From Pelagomonas calceolata (taxonomy: Eukaryota; Sar; Pelagophyceae; Pelagomonadales; Pelagomonadaceae), in contig CAKKNE010000003.1 in NCBI GenBank assembly GCA_918797485.1, positions 2,542,001 through 2,606,000 on the forward strand: DNA of 64,000 nucleotides, written 5' to 3'. Positions within the stretch are counted from its first letter, which is position 1. Each line of letters begins with the position of its first letter. The translations under genes were made by a program, and so were the position numbers. Of the stretch, positions 39,554-48,527 are shown piece by piece. Under the pieces are notes generated by a model that had not been told where the DNA came from, made no database searches, and saw only the letters and a program-made list of their open reading frames with translations.

Positions 39554-41095
39554 TCACAACACGTCCCCGTCGTGACGCCGTCGCCGCGACCGCCGCTTCC
39601 GCAGACTCGCGTCGAACGCGCGCGCCGCCCGCGCGTACACCGCCCGATCGATGGAATTGCGCGCCTCGAGCGCCGCCAGCGCGGCCTCGGAATATTCTTC
39701 CTCTTCTGTCGACCCCTTGTTCCGCCACGGCACGGCAAAGTCCCGGGGCAGGCGCCAGCCGAGTTTTGAAGCGAGCACGGGGCGCGCTTCATGCAATCGC
39801 TCCGTTATTAAAACAGCATCAAAGGCGTCGAGGCGCCGCGACGCTTCGTCCCCATGCGTTTCGTTGACGTCCCCGAACGGCAGCTCCGCGAGCGACGCGA
39901 AGCCGCATAACTCCCGCGCGTAGTAGTTGTCCGCCGCATAACGCCACTGCCTCCTACAACAATGGCGGAACTCGCCGCCCCCGACTAGGGTCGAGGCGTT
40001 CCGTTTCGCGTCCACCCCAAAGTAGCCCTGCGTCCGGTCGGACGCGCGGCCTCGCCTCGAACACAGTAAGCAGTCCCGCAGCGGCTTGTCCGCGAATTCC
40101 TGGAGCTCCACAACGCGCCCGAAAGGTAAACCAGAATAAATGCCGGGGATGTGCACCTCGCGCGTCGCCATCTTGAAGTGCGAGAGCGCGCGTTTCAGAG
40201 GATCTCGCAGTACCGTAACGTACAAAACCTGCCGCGTGCCGAGGAACGCGGGCCAGACGCGGCTCAGCGGCTGTTCGACATGCAGTAACGCAAACATGCG
40301 GTGGTGGGCGCTGAGGACGGCCTGCTGGCCGACCGTCGACGCCCGTAACAAGCCCTCGTCCTGGGGCGTCGAGGCCCTATACCCCGCGCAGCCGTCGAGG
40401 TGCTCCGTGGAGCGCCTTCCATCAGCATTGGCGATGACGGACGGGCAGCGCACGCCCGCCGCCCGCGCCGCGTCGACGACGCTCCAGCCGCCCGTTTTCT
40501 GCAAATGAATTAACACGGACAGCGTGTCCGTTTGTGAACCGAGGAAGAACTCATCAACAGATTGGTGGCATCCTTTTGAGGCAACTAACGCGGCGTCTTG
40601 GTTAAGAGAGACCCACTTCTCGACGCAGTCCCGCGGCGCGGCGGTCGCCGCGTGCGCGCAGCGCGCCGCGCAGGCGTCGGGGCGCACCGCAGATTGTGCC
40701 GCGTGCAGGCAGCGCGCCGCGCAGGCATTTTTTCGCAATACACCGTCGCAGCGGGCCACGCAGGCGTCTAGGCCCGTGGCGGCATACGCCTTGGCGCAGT
40801 GTCTGTCGAGCTCGCGTGAGGGAATGGAGCACTCATCGACGCCGTCATCACAAAACCGCCCGCCGAAGCCCTGGCAGTAGGCGTGCTTCTGGTCCACGTG
40901 GGCGCACCAGGCGCACGCGGGCGCGACGCCGCGCCAGGCCCGCAGCGACGGCGCGGGTTCCCACGTCTGCGGCATTTCTTTGGTCCACTCGGGTGCCACC
41001 GGTTCCGGCATCTGTTGTTGTTGTTGGCGCCGCCAGCGGCGCCAGGCATTTGGCGCCGCCGCGGCCAGGCATGGCATCAGGAGCAGCCCCTTCAT
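39554..41095 (-). CDS. Secreted/Golgi sulfotransferase with Cys-rich N-terminal repeats
   Basis: Single exon, 513 aa. Signal-peptide-like start (MKGLLLMPCLAAAAP). Residues about 55-165 are Cys-rich with four short repeats (DACVARC, NACAARC, DACAARC plus a C-x-WC start). The catalytic part has the PAPS 5'-phosphosulfate loop LIHLQKTGGWSV (near 203) and the 3'-phosphate motif VTVLRDPLKRALSHF (near 305), typical of carbohydrate sulfotransferases of the heparan/2-O-sulfotransferase type. Likely role: sulfating polysaccharides or glycoproteins in the Golgi. The acceptor substrate cannot be told. Confidence 0.85.
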   Translation of the reverse strand: MKGLLLMPCLAAAAPNAWRRWRRQQQQQMPEPVAPEWTKEMPQTWEPAPSLRAWRGVAPACAWCAHVDQKHAYCQGFGGRFCDDGVDECSIPSRELDRHCAKAYAATGLDACVARCDGVLRKNACAARCLHAAQSAVRPDACAARCAHAATAAPRDCVEKWVSLNQDAALVASKGCHQSVDEFFLGSQTDTLSVLIHLQKTGGWSVVDAARAAGVRCPSVIANADGRRSTEHLDGCAGYRASTPQDEGLLRASTVGQQAVLSAHHRMFALLHVEQPLSRVWPAFLGTRQVLYVTVLRDPLKRALSHFKMATREVHIPGIYSGLPFGRVVELQEFADKPLRDCLLCSRRGRASDRTQGYFGVDAKRNASTLVGGGEFRHCCRRQWRYAADNYYARELCGFASLAELPFGDVNETHGDEASRRLDAFDAVLITERLHEARPVLASKLGWRLPRDFAVPWRNKGSTEEEEYSEAALAALEARNSIDRAVYARAARAFDASLRKRRSRRRRHDGDVL

Positions 41096-41228
41096 CTATC
41101 GGTTTGTTGCTTGCGCGGGGCAGCCATCTCGTCTTGTCTGCTTTGGAGAGCGATCAGCGGTGATCGATGCGTAGGCAACGGCCAACACACAGCATACAAC
41201 AAGCCGTTTTTTGCTCGTTTGCTCGATT

Positions 41229-41250
41229 CCTAGTGTGCTCACAACGCTAG
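41229..41250. promoter_or_regulatory. Two-part CTAG palindromic motif
   Basis: CCTAGTGTG...CAACGCTAG, midway (about 135 bp each way) between the sulfotransferase and POR-like starts. Confidence 0.6.
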
Positions 41251-41385
41251 AATTATGCTTCGCAGAGCATCGGCTCGATCGGAGTTCAAGAGCTTTTTTG
41301 CGGGCCCTGTGCAATCAACGACCCAGCTTTTGCGATCTGTGTACTCCTACGACAGCCAGGAGGCTGCCACAGCGAGACATCGAGG

Positions 41386-42531
41386 ATGCGCTTTGCACTT
41401 GCAGCACTTTGCACCGTCTCGCACGCGCTCGCGCCCAGCGGCCACCGTACGCCGCCGGCGCGACCGGTCGACGCGCCGGCAAGCGCGGAACTCGACCGCC
41501 GCGACCTCCTGTTGACGCTCGGCGCCGCGGGCCTCCTGCCGCTGCGAGCGCTTGCCGCGAGCCCGGAGGGCACGGTCGTGCCCCAGGCCGAGTTGTTTGA
41601 GACCGCAGCTAAAGTGGCCAAGCGCCGCATCATCGTGACGGGCGCGAATTCCGGCGTCGGGCTCGAAGGAGCAAAAATATTAGCAAAGGCCGGCCACGAC
41701 GTCGTCTGCGCGTGCCGGAACCAGGCCAAGGCCGACGCCGCCGCATCAGCGACAGGCGGCACGGCCGCCGTGTGTGATTTAGCGGATCTGAGTAGCGTGC
41801 GCAGCTTTGCGAAGACCGTGTCCAACGTCGACGTGTTAGTGCTGAACGCGGGCCTCGCCCTGAACACGAAGGACGCGCAGCCGACGCGGACGAAGGACGG
41901 CTTCGAGCTCACCATCGGGACGAACCATTTAGGACATTTTCTACTCTACAATCTGCTCGAGGACAAGCTTGTTAAAAGTGGTGAGCACCCGCGCCTTGTC
42001 GTGACGGCGTCCCCCGTCCACGATCCCTTGTCCGGCGGGGGCAAGGTCGGCTCGACGGCGACGCTCGGTGATTTGAGCGGTCTGAAGTCAGCGAATTTCG
42101 ACATGGTCGACGGCGGCGCTTTCGACGCCGACAAGGCCTACAAGGACTCGAAGCTCTGCAACTTGCTGTTTACGGCCGAGGCGTCACGACGCTTAGCGAA
42201 GAAGAACGCGAAGGCGACGGCCCACGCCTTCAGCCCCGGCCTCATCCCGTCCCCCGACGGCTTCTTCCGCTACCAGCCGAAGTTTTTTGCAAAGACCTTT
42301 AATGCCATCGCGACGAAGGCCGGCGTCGCGGAGACTGCGGCCTTCGGCGGGGCTTGTTTATCGTACGTGGCGACGGCGCCTTTACTAGATCAGTCGACGA
42401 ACGGGTGGTGGGACACGGACCCGCCGGGCAAGCACCAGCTGCTTTGTCACCCGCCTTCCGCGGAGGCGCGTTCAATTGACGAGCAGAAGGAGCTGTGGCG
42501 GCTGTCCGCGGGGCTGGTGGGGTTGGCGTAG
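41386..42531 (+). CDS. POR-like short-chain dehydrogenase, plastid (probably thylakoid-lumen) targeted
   Basis: Single exon, 381 aa. NADP-binding TGANSGVG (85-92), NAGLALN, DGFELTIGTNHLGHFLLYN and catalytic AYKDSKLCNLL (Tyr near 253, Lys near 257), with MVDGGAFDADKAYKDSK very like light-dependent protochlorophyllide oxidoreductase. The YPGC Cys of true POR is replaced (SPGL), so it may be a paralogue with another substrate. The presequence is unusual: signal peptide MRFALAALCTVSHA/LAPS (ASAFAP-like), then RRDLLLTLGAAGLLPLRALA, a twin-arginine thylakoid-transfer signal, at about 38-57. Targeting is inference from these motifs. Confidence 0.82.
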   Translation: MRFALAALCTVSHALAPSGHRTPPARPVDAPASAELDRRDLLLTLGAAGLLPLRALAASPEGTVVPQAELFETAAKVAKRRIIVTGANSGVGLEGAKILAKAGHDVVCACRNQAKADAAASATGGTAAVCDLADLSSVRSFAKTVSNVDVLVLNAGLALNTKDAQPTRTKDGFELTIGTNHLGHFLLYNLLEDKLVKSGEHPRLVVTASPVHDPLSGGGKVGSTATLGDLSGLKSANFDMVDGGAFDADKAYKDSKLCNLLFTAEASRRLAKKNAKATAHAFSPGLIPSPDGFFRYQPKFFAKTFNAIATKAGVAETAAFGGACLSYVATAPLLDQSTNGWWDTDPPGKHQLLCHPPSAEARSIDEQKELWRLSAGLVGLA

Positions 42532-42871
42532 TAAGTTTGAGCCCTATTTTATTTAGCTAGCGGTCTGTAAGACATACTAGCCGAAGAGCGGATCCCAACA
42601 AACACACAAAACGCGCTATAACGCGCCCGCCAGCGCGCCGATTCAACCGCGATCCAGCGCTAGGTGTTCTATAGGGCTGCGCGACAGCCGCGAGAAAGCT
42701 CGAGGGCGCGCCATTCGCGCGGCGGGCCGGGAGAACGCTCTCTGGCAGCACTTCGTCTCCCGTTCAAATTAAGGCGCCGCGACCACTGAGAGGTTCCGCA
42801 GCGCCTGCGCGCGTAGGCTCGAGCGCGCGAACGTCTCAGTAAATTTTGACGCCCCCCGCAGGTACCTAGAC
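42532..42871. promoter_or_regulatory. Intergenic region upstream of RING-CH gene with CTAG motif
   Basis: The motif at 42556-42582 reads GCTAGCGGTC then TAAGACATACTAGCC, 25 bp after the POR-like stop and 290 bp before the next ATG. The rest is GC-rich, with nothing else recognised. Confidence 0.5.
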
Positions 42872-44743
42872 ATGAACAACATTCTTGCCGAAGCACACGC
42901 CGCGCGCCGCGAGCGCCAGGGCCTCCCGGCCGAACCGCCGGCACCGGCGGCCGAACTACCGGCACCGGCGGTCGAAGCACCGGCCCAAGACATGGACGTG
43001 GACGCGGACGAGCCCGCAACTCCGCCGGCGAACGCCGACGCGCCCGCGATTATGGACGACGCGGCGAGCGCCGACGACGCGGTCCGAAGCGCCGACGCGG
43101 TGGTCGTCGAGCGGCTCATCGACGACGAAGCGCCGTCCGGCGGCCCGCAGTGCTACGTCTGCCTCTCGTCCGAGGTCACCGAAGGCAACTCGCTCTTGGC
43201 GCCGTGCCGGTGCAACACGGTCATCCACGAGCAGTGCCTGCGCGAGCTGCAGCGCCGGAACCTGCAGGATCCGGGGCGCGAACAGTACGCGCACAATTGC
43301 CAGGTGTGCCAGGCGCCCTACGCGCTCGCGCCGCCGATTATTCCCAACGTGGAAGTGAAGCTCGTCGACCAGTACGCAGAAGCGGTGGCCGAGTACGGCG
43401 AGGACGGTGTGGGCGACGGTGAGTACGACTACGACGGCCACAAGTACGGCGAGTGCGGCGCCGTCACGCACGTGCGGGCCACCATCAGCTACGAAGGCGA
43501 GGCCGTCGGCCGCGTGGCCCTCGTGCTCGTGGATCGCGCGCTCCTCGCGCGCTGGTCCGGTGACCCTAAGAGCTGGGACTTCAACTCGGCTATTGACCAC
43601 GTCGGTGGCGACGGCACGCTCTACGACATCGCGACCACGTTCTTCGACGCCGACGGAACGACGCCGCGGCTCGAGTGTCTCCGGGCGCACGGCGACGGCG
43701 TGGGCCGAGGCCAGTTCGCGTACATCGAGACGTTCGAGATCGAGGCGCCGGCCTCGACGGACCCGCGGACCGACATCGCCACGGTGGCGCTCCAGCAGTT
43801 GCGGGACCTCGTCGGTGGCTGGGGCTGCGCCGCCTACGTCCCCGACGCGCGGACGCACCTGACGGGGGCAGAGCTTGCAGCGTGCGGCGGCAGACCCAGC
43901 TTCTTCGGTTCGGACGAGCTGGACCCGGCGAAGCGGCAGGCGGCGTACGACCTCGCCCGGCGCGGCGCCCGCCGCGACATGACGCCCTTCCTCCGCGTCG
44001 GCTTCTATCAGGTCGACGAGGTCCTCAAGGAGTGCTACCAGAATTCGCACCTCTACTGCGTCGACGCGACCTGGCGCGCGATTCCAATGTCGTACGAAGA
44101 GGCGTCCGCGCCCGGCTTGGTCATGCCGGCGCCGCCGCTGCCGCGGCCCGCCGACGCGGAGCTCAGCGACTTCCTCTCGTCCTTTTGCGCGCGTGCTCGC
44201 AACAATCCCATCTCGGAGGCGACGATGCGCAGGGTCGTGACCTTCATCATCAAGCGCGTGACCCAGCAGGGCACCTGCGTGCGGAAGGCCCGCGCGCTCC
44301 ACTACTGCGCGGCGCACTCCCAGGAGTGTCCGGCCCTGGCGCCGCTCGTCCAGTTGCTCTGCTCGATCGGCGGCCGGGACGCGATCAACGACGCCGACGC
44401 CCTCGGGGCCACGCCGTTGATGCTCGCCGCGATGAACGTCGACTCCGAATCGCCGGACCTGACGATGCTCCGCGTGTTCCTCGCCTGCGGTGCGGACAAG
44501 TCGATCACGGACGACGGGCTCACGGCCCTCGGCTGCTACCGCTCGCGCCTCCGATGCCGCGTCGCGTTCCTCAAAGGGCTCCCCAGGGACTTCGGCGGAG
44601 GTCCTCCCAAGATCCCCACGCTCAACTTCGAGGTCGAGGGCCTGCTGATGCCCTCCGACGGCCCGACCGCGGCGGACAAGGCGGCGTACGACGAGCTGCT
44701 CGGAATGTTCGATACGCGCGCCGCCTTCTACGGCGTCGCGTAG
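42872..44743 (+). CDS. RING-CH (RINGv/MARCH-type) E3 ligase-like protein with C-terminal ankyrin repeats
   Basis: Single exon, 623 aa. The zinc ligands C94-x2-C97, C112-x-C114, H119-x2-C122 and C142-x2-C145 (in CYVCLSS, APCRCNTVIHEQC, NCQVCQAPY) give the RING-CH C4HC3 pattern. The N-terminal 90 residues are Pro/Ala/Asp-rich. The middle (about 180-430) has no domain I recognise. Ankyrin-like repeats occur near 515-560 (LGATPLMLAAMN, LTMLRVFLACGADKSITDDG). Unlike MARCH proteins it has no obvious membrane helices, so it is likely soluble. A 620-codon antisense frame across this gene is a composition artefact. Confidence 0.8.
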   Translation: MNNILAEAHAARRERQGLPAEPPAPAAELPAPAVEAPAQDMDVDADEPATPPANADAPAIMDDAASADDAVRSADAVVVERLIDDEAPSGGPQCYVCLSSEVTEGNSLLAPCRCNTVIHEQCLRELQRRNLQDPGREQYAHNCQVCQAPYALAPPIIPNVEVKLVDQYAEAVAEYGEDGVGDGEYDYDGHKYGECGAVTHVRATISYEGEAVGRVALVLVDRALLARWSGDPKSWDFNSAIDHVGGDGTLYDIATTFFDADGTTPRLECLRAHGDGVGRGQFAYIETFEIEAPASTDPRTDIATVALQQLRDLVGGWGCAAYVPDARTHLTGAELAACGGRPSFFGSDELDPAKRQAAYDLARRGARRDMTPFLRVGFYQVDEVLKECYQNSHLYCVDATWRAIPMSYEEASAPGLVMPAPPLPRPADAELSDFLSSFCARARNNPISEATMRRVVTFIIKRVTQQGTCVRKARALHYCAAHSQECPALAPLVQLLCSIGGRDAINDADALGATPLMLAAMNVDSESPDLTMLRVFLACGADKSITDDGLTALGCYRSRLRCRVAFLKGLPRDFGGGPPKIPTLNFEVEGLLMPSDGPTAADKAAYDELLGMFDTRAAFYGVA

Positions 44744-44875
44744 AGACCGCGAGACGAAGTCCCCCTGTATGCCTGTATGCCTAAGACTCCCCACGTTTTT
44801 CGAAAATGCGACTGTCACTGCCTAGGACACGGGTCCCACTGGCACGTTTCGAAAATTTACGACTTTACGCCCTCC

Positions 44876-47060
44876 CTAGGCCAGCTCCGCGACCTCCTCG
44901 TCCGACAGGTCCGCCTGCGCGTTGAGCACTAATTTGGCTTCGCCCGGCGCGAGCCCTCTATTATATTCTTCGATGTATTTTGAGCGTTCCTTCCACCGCG
45001 CAAAATGAGAATCATACTCCTCCTGGGTCCCATAAAATTTGTCGAACTTGATGCAGTATTTCAGGAACTGACTCGCGTCGTAGGGGCCCGGGGCCGCGAC
45101 CGGTCGTTTGGCCATCCTAGCTCGTTCGTCGGCCTCGCGCCGCGCTTGAGCAGCTTTCTCGTCCCGTAATCTTTGCGCCTCGCGCTGCTCGGCCTGGCGG
45201 CGCTTCTCGTCGGCCAATTTCTGCTCGTTGCGTTTCTTTTCGTCGGCTAGACCTGTGTGGAAATCCAAATTTCACGGCGCGTTCGTGCTGAATCGCCACG
45301 TCGACCTCCACGCCATCGACGCGACGTTTGCTCGATGGCGTGGCGGTGCTAGTTCCTCACCGCTCGACCGAGCCAGGACGGCCGCGCCATCGCCGAGAGA
45401 CGACTTCGTGAAGAATTGTCGGGTGCACCCGACGCACTGGTTGATTTCCACACAGGGCTAGACGCTTCTCCTCCCTCATCCTTGCATCAGCAGCTTTTTT
45501 CTCGTCGCGCGCCCGCGCCTCGGCCGCCCTTTTATCGTCGCGCGCGCGTTGCTCCGCGTCGCGTTTCGCGTCCGCGGCGCGCCTTTCGGACGCGCGTTGC
45601 GCGTCGCGGCGCTCGGCCTCGCGCTTCTCCGCGTCGCGCTTCCGCTCCCGTTCCCGCTGTTCCGCAGCGCGTGCTTCGTCCCGCGCCTTCGCCTCCGCTT
45701 TCCGTTTCCTCTCCTCGGCCTCGCGCGCCGCCTTACGAGCTTTCTCCGATTTGTCAGCGTCGGCCTTCTTGCGGAGCCGCTCGGCCTCCTCGGCAGCTTT
45801 CCGAGCGTCCGCCGCGGCAGAGCCGGAGGCCTTGCCTCCGTCCCTAGCGGTGCCGCCCGCGATCAAGACCAGAGGAACGACAACTAACGCCGCAATGTCC
45901 AAGACGTCGTCCGACACGGTCGGAAAGGCGTCGTGGTACGCGTCAATAACCCCGGAGAAATCGGGCGCCTCGAAGTCGAGCGACGCCGCGTTCTCGCCCG
46001 CTTCCCGCGCGGACGCCGCAGCTCTTTCGGCAGCCGCCGCCAATCCAGTAGCCTTGGCGCCTGCGACCGCCTTCTTGGCCCCGAAGGCCTTCTTCGCGCC
46101 GCCGGCTTTCGCCGTCGATGCACCGAGACCCTCCTTGAATTTCAGGAGAGGGTTGTCGAAGGACGGGGCCTTCGCTGCCGACAGCTTCTTGTCCACGTTC
46201 GCGGACAGCTTCTGCAGCGCTTTAGTATCTACGGACTTGGCCGCTTTTTCAGCATTTTGAGCGGCCTTCTTCGCGACGGCGTCGAGGTCAACACTACTAA
46301 GCTTTTTGGCGGCATTGGCCGACGCCTTCTGCACCGCGCGATCGATGCCGCTCGTGTCCACGGAAGAGAGCTTCTTGCCGGCATTGGCGAAGGAAGCTTG
46401 GATGGCTTTGCTGTCCACATCAACAGCCAAATTCTTGCCGAGCTGCTTCATGCCCGCGTCGAGGTTTGTGGTCAGCGTCTTCGCGTCCACCGACGCCGAG
46501 ATCTTCTTCCCCGCGTCGGCGAAGCCCCGGTTGATGCCCGACGCGTCGATCGATGAGAGTTTTTTCCCGAGGTCGGGCGCCTCGAATTTGGTGATGGTGG
46601 CGCCGTCTCTGGCGGCCTTGGACGCGGCCTCCGCCGCTCTTTGAGCGGCCTTGTCGAAGGCCGACGTGTCCACTTTCACGGAAGACAGCGCGTCGGCGCT
46701 CCTTTTGATCGCTTGCGCGGTGGCGTCCGCCGCGCCGTCCCCCGCTTTCAACGCGTTCTTCACGGCGTCGGAATCGACCACTTTTAAAGCGGATTGCGCG
46801 GCTTCAAAGGTGGCTTTGCTAGAGGCGGCGACGGCGTCGCTCGTTTGGGCGCCGAGTCTGCTCGATGAATCTAAGAAGCTACTGGAGGCCTTGGCCGCGG
46901 CGTCGGCGGCCTTGGACGAGGCCTCGTCGAGTTTTAAGCTGTCAGCGGCTTCGGAGAAGGAGAACGCGCGCCGCGCCGTCGATCTTCTCTGGATTGGCGC
47001 TCTCTGGTTTGGCGCCTGGAGAGCCGTGGCTGCCAGCGGAAGCAAGGTGAGAAGCCGCAT
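44876..47060 (-). CDS. Plastid-addressed Ala/Lys-rich coiled-coil protein with an orphan I29 inhibitor domain
   Basis: Exons 47060-45452 and 45252-44876 give 661 aa. The start at 47060 gives MRLLTLLPLAATALQAP, a signal peptide with an ALQAP (ASAFAP-like) site. Residues about 30-320 contain repeats around KKLSSVDxxAID (LSSIDASGI, LSSVDTSGI, LSSVDLDAV). One hydrophobic span (VLDIAALVVVPLVLIAGG) lies at about 385-402, followed by 150 residues of charged coiled coil (RAAEQRERERKRDAEKRE). The C-terminus FLKYCIKFDKFYGTQEEYDS to NAQADLSDEEVAEL matches the cathepsin propeptide inhibitor I29, but no protease follows. A family A introner adds four residues (LCLA) in the coiled coil. Confidence 0.72.
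45253..45455 (-). mobile_element. Intact family A introner with perfect TSD
   Basis: 203-bp element with ends CTGTGTGGAAATC and GATTTCCACACAG, flanked by 8-bp repeats GGCTAGAC at 45245-45252 and 45456-45463. The intron is 45253-45451. It is closely similar along its length to the element at 1237-1422 and contains a CCACGCCATCGA/TCGATGGCGTGG hairpin. Confidence 0.93.
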
Positions 47061-47465
47061 GGCTACGTCACGCGACGTTTCCAACGCCTGGATCGCACCA
47101 ACAATCACCAACGAGGCCCACAGGAGCCTGAACTGCTTGGCAGCCTTATCTTTGCTTTTGCTGCTAGTATCTTCTTACGCTAGCTCGATTACTCTAGCCC
47201 TTCGTTGCATTGCTCGTTGCACACGCGTCACGCTACCGGCCTCGTCGGACGGCTCGCATAAGTCTGTGCACCAATGCAAAACAGCTCGCAATTTGGCCGG
47301 CACAGACGGCCAAAGCGGCGGCACCAGAGCAAGCGCTGCATACCTGCGAGCCGTTCGATATAGACTGGGCGCGGTGCTGTTGCAAAAGCCACCAGTAAGG
47401 GGCCAGAGAGCGCACCACCTAGGACCACAGCCAGCACTCTCAACCAGAAAGACGCGGCGCGAGAA
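47061..47465. promoter_or_regulatory. Divergent region, coiled-coil / stomatin-like gene, with CTAG motif
   Basis: The motif at 47163-47184 reads GCTAGTATC then CTTACGCTAGC, 103 bp from one start and 282 bp from the other. Confidence 0.55.
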
Positions 47466-48509
47466 ATGCTGCGCCAAACCGCACGCCTCGCCGCGCGCCG
47501 CCGCGCCACGACGACGCGCGCCATGAGCACGGAGTACGCCTTCGACGAGCCGAAGACCACCAGCAATTGGCCGCGCACGAAGGCCAACACGCTGATTAAT
47601 GTGGTACCGCAGGGCGAGGCCCACGTCGTCGAGCGGGCCCGCCAGCCTTATGATGTGAAGGGCCCGGGCTACTGGGTCGGCGTGCCCGGGTTAGATGCCA
47701 TCGCTGCGGTCGTTGACACGCGGGAACAAACCATCGTCGTGCCCGCGCCGCCCGAGTGTCTGAGCCGCGACGGCGTCGGTGTGGATGCGGCGGCGACGGC
47801 GAACGTGTGTATTGTAGATGCGGAGAAGGCGCGGCATGCGTCGGACGACCCCGCGCAAAAATTAGCCGAGTTGGCCGGCTTGCTGGTGCAAAAAGAAGTC
47901 GCTGCGCTCTCGACCGACGAATTGGCGACGAAGCGCTCAGCGGTCGAAGCGGCGGTGAAGCACCAGCTCTCCAACGATTCAGCACCGGCGTCGTGGGGCC
48001 TGGAGGTGAGGAACTTCACGCTCGCGGCGCTGACGGCGCGCAACGACGAGGAGCGGGCCCAGGCCCAGGCCGCGTTGGCGGAGAAGCAGGCCCAGGCCGC
48101 CGCTTCCGTGCAACGCGTCGAAATGGCTAGGGAAGCAGCTCGGCGCGACGCGGCCTACGCGCACGAAGCGGCGACGCGGGAAACGCGCATCCTCGCGGAC
48201 CGCGTCGTGGCCCTGGCCGAGGCCGAGGCCAAGGCCACGAAGGTCCGCGCCGCGGCCATGGCCGACGCCATTTTAGTGGTGGCGCAGGCGTGCGGGTCGG
48301 CCGAGGTCGCGGCTGATGTGGTTGCGCGGACGAGCGCCGCGGCGCTGGCGCGGCCCGTGTCGTCTATTGATAAGGCGTCACCTGCGGTGCCCGTGGCCGA
48401 GGAGGTCGAGAAGGCGCCCGCGCCGCCGCCGCCGGCCGCGCAGCCCGCGCCCGAGCATCCCGTGTCCTACTTTCCGCCGAGCGACCGGCCGGTGGCGGCA
48501 TCTGGGTAA
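47466..48509 (+). CDS. Mitochondrial stomatin-like (SPFH/band 7) protein
   Basis: Single exon, 347 aa. The N-terminus MLRQTARLAARRRATTTRAM is a good mitochondrial presequence. SPFH core: INVVPQGEAHVVERARQPYD, GPGYWVGVPGLDAIAAVVDT, REQTIVVPAP, then VDAAATANVCIVDAEKA and SWGLEVRNFTLAAL. This is followed by the long Ala/Glu/Arg coiled coil (about 195-290) typical of stomatin-like protein 2. The usual ERxGRF is ERARQPY and the middle is shortened. Role by family: cardiolipin-rich inner-membrane microdomains and protease assembly. The last 50 residues are Pro-rich. It converges 18 bp from the dioxygenase stop. Confidence 0.8.
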   Translation: MLRQTARLAARRRATTTRAMSTEYAFDEPKTTSNWPRTKANTLINVVPQGEAHVVERARQPYDVKGPGYWVGVPGLDAIAAVVDTREQTIVVPAPPECLSRDGVGVDAAATANVCIVDAEKARHASDDPAQKLAELAGLLVQKEVAALSTDELATKRSAVEAAVKHQLSNDSAPASWGLEVRNFTLAALTARNDEERAQAQAALAEKQAQAAASVQRVEMAREAARRDAAYAHEAATRETRILADRVVALAEAEAKATKVRAAAMADAILVVAQACGSAEVAADVVARTSAAALARPVSSIDKASPAVPVAEEVEKAPAPPPPAAQPAPEHPVSYFPPSDRPVAASG

Positions 48510-48527
48510 CATTCTTAAGCACAACTA

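Noticed and set aside
40602-40832. Minus-strand frame with CAARC-like repeats in another register
   Set aside because: It is the shadow of the Cys-rich repeats of the sulfotransferase.
42956-44818. 620-codon minus-strand open frame opposite the RING-CH gene
   Set aside because: Its product is Arg/Val/Asp/Glu-rich without any domain, while the plus frame has a perfect C4HC3 finger. GC-rich codon use makes antisense frames stop-free.
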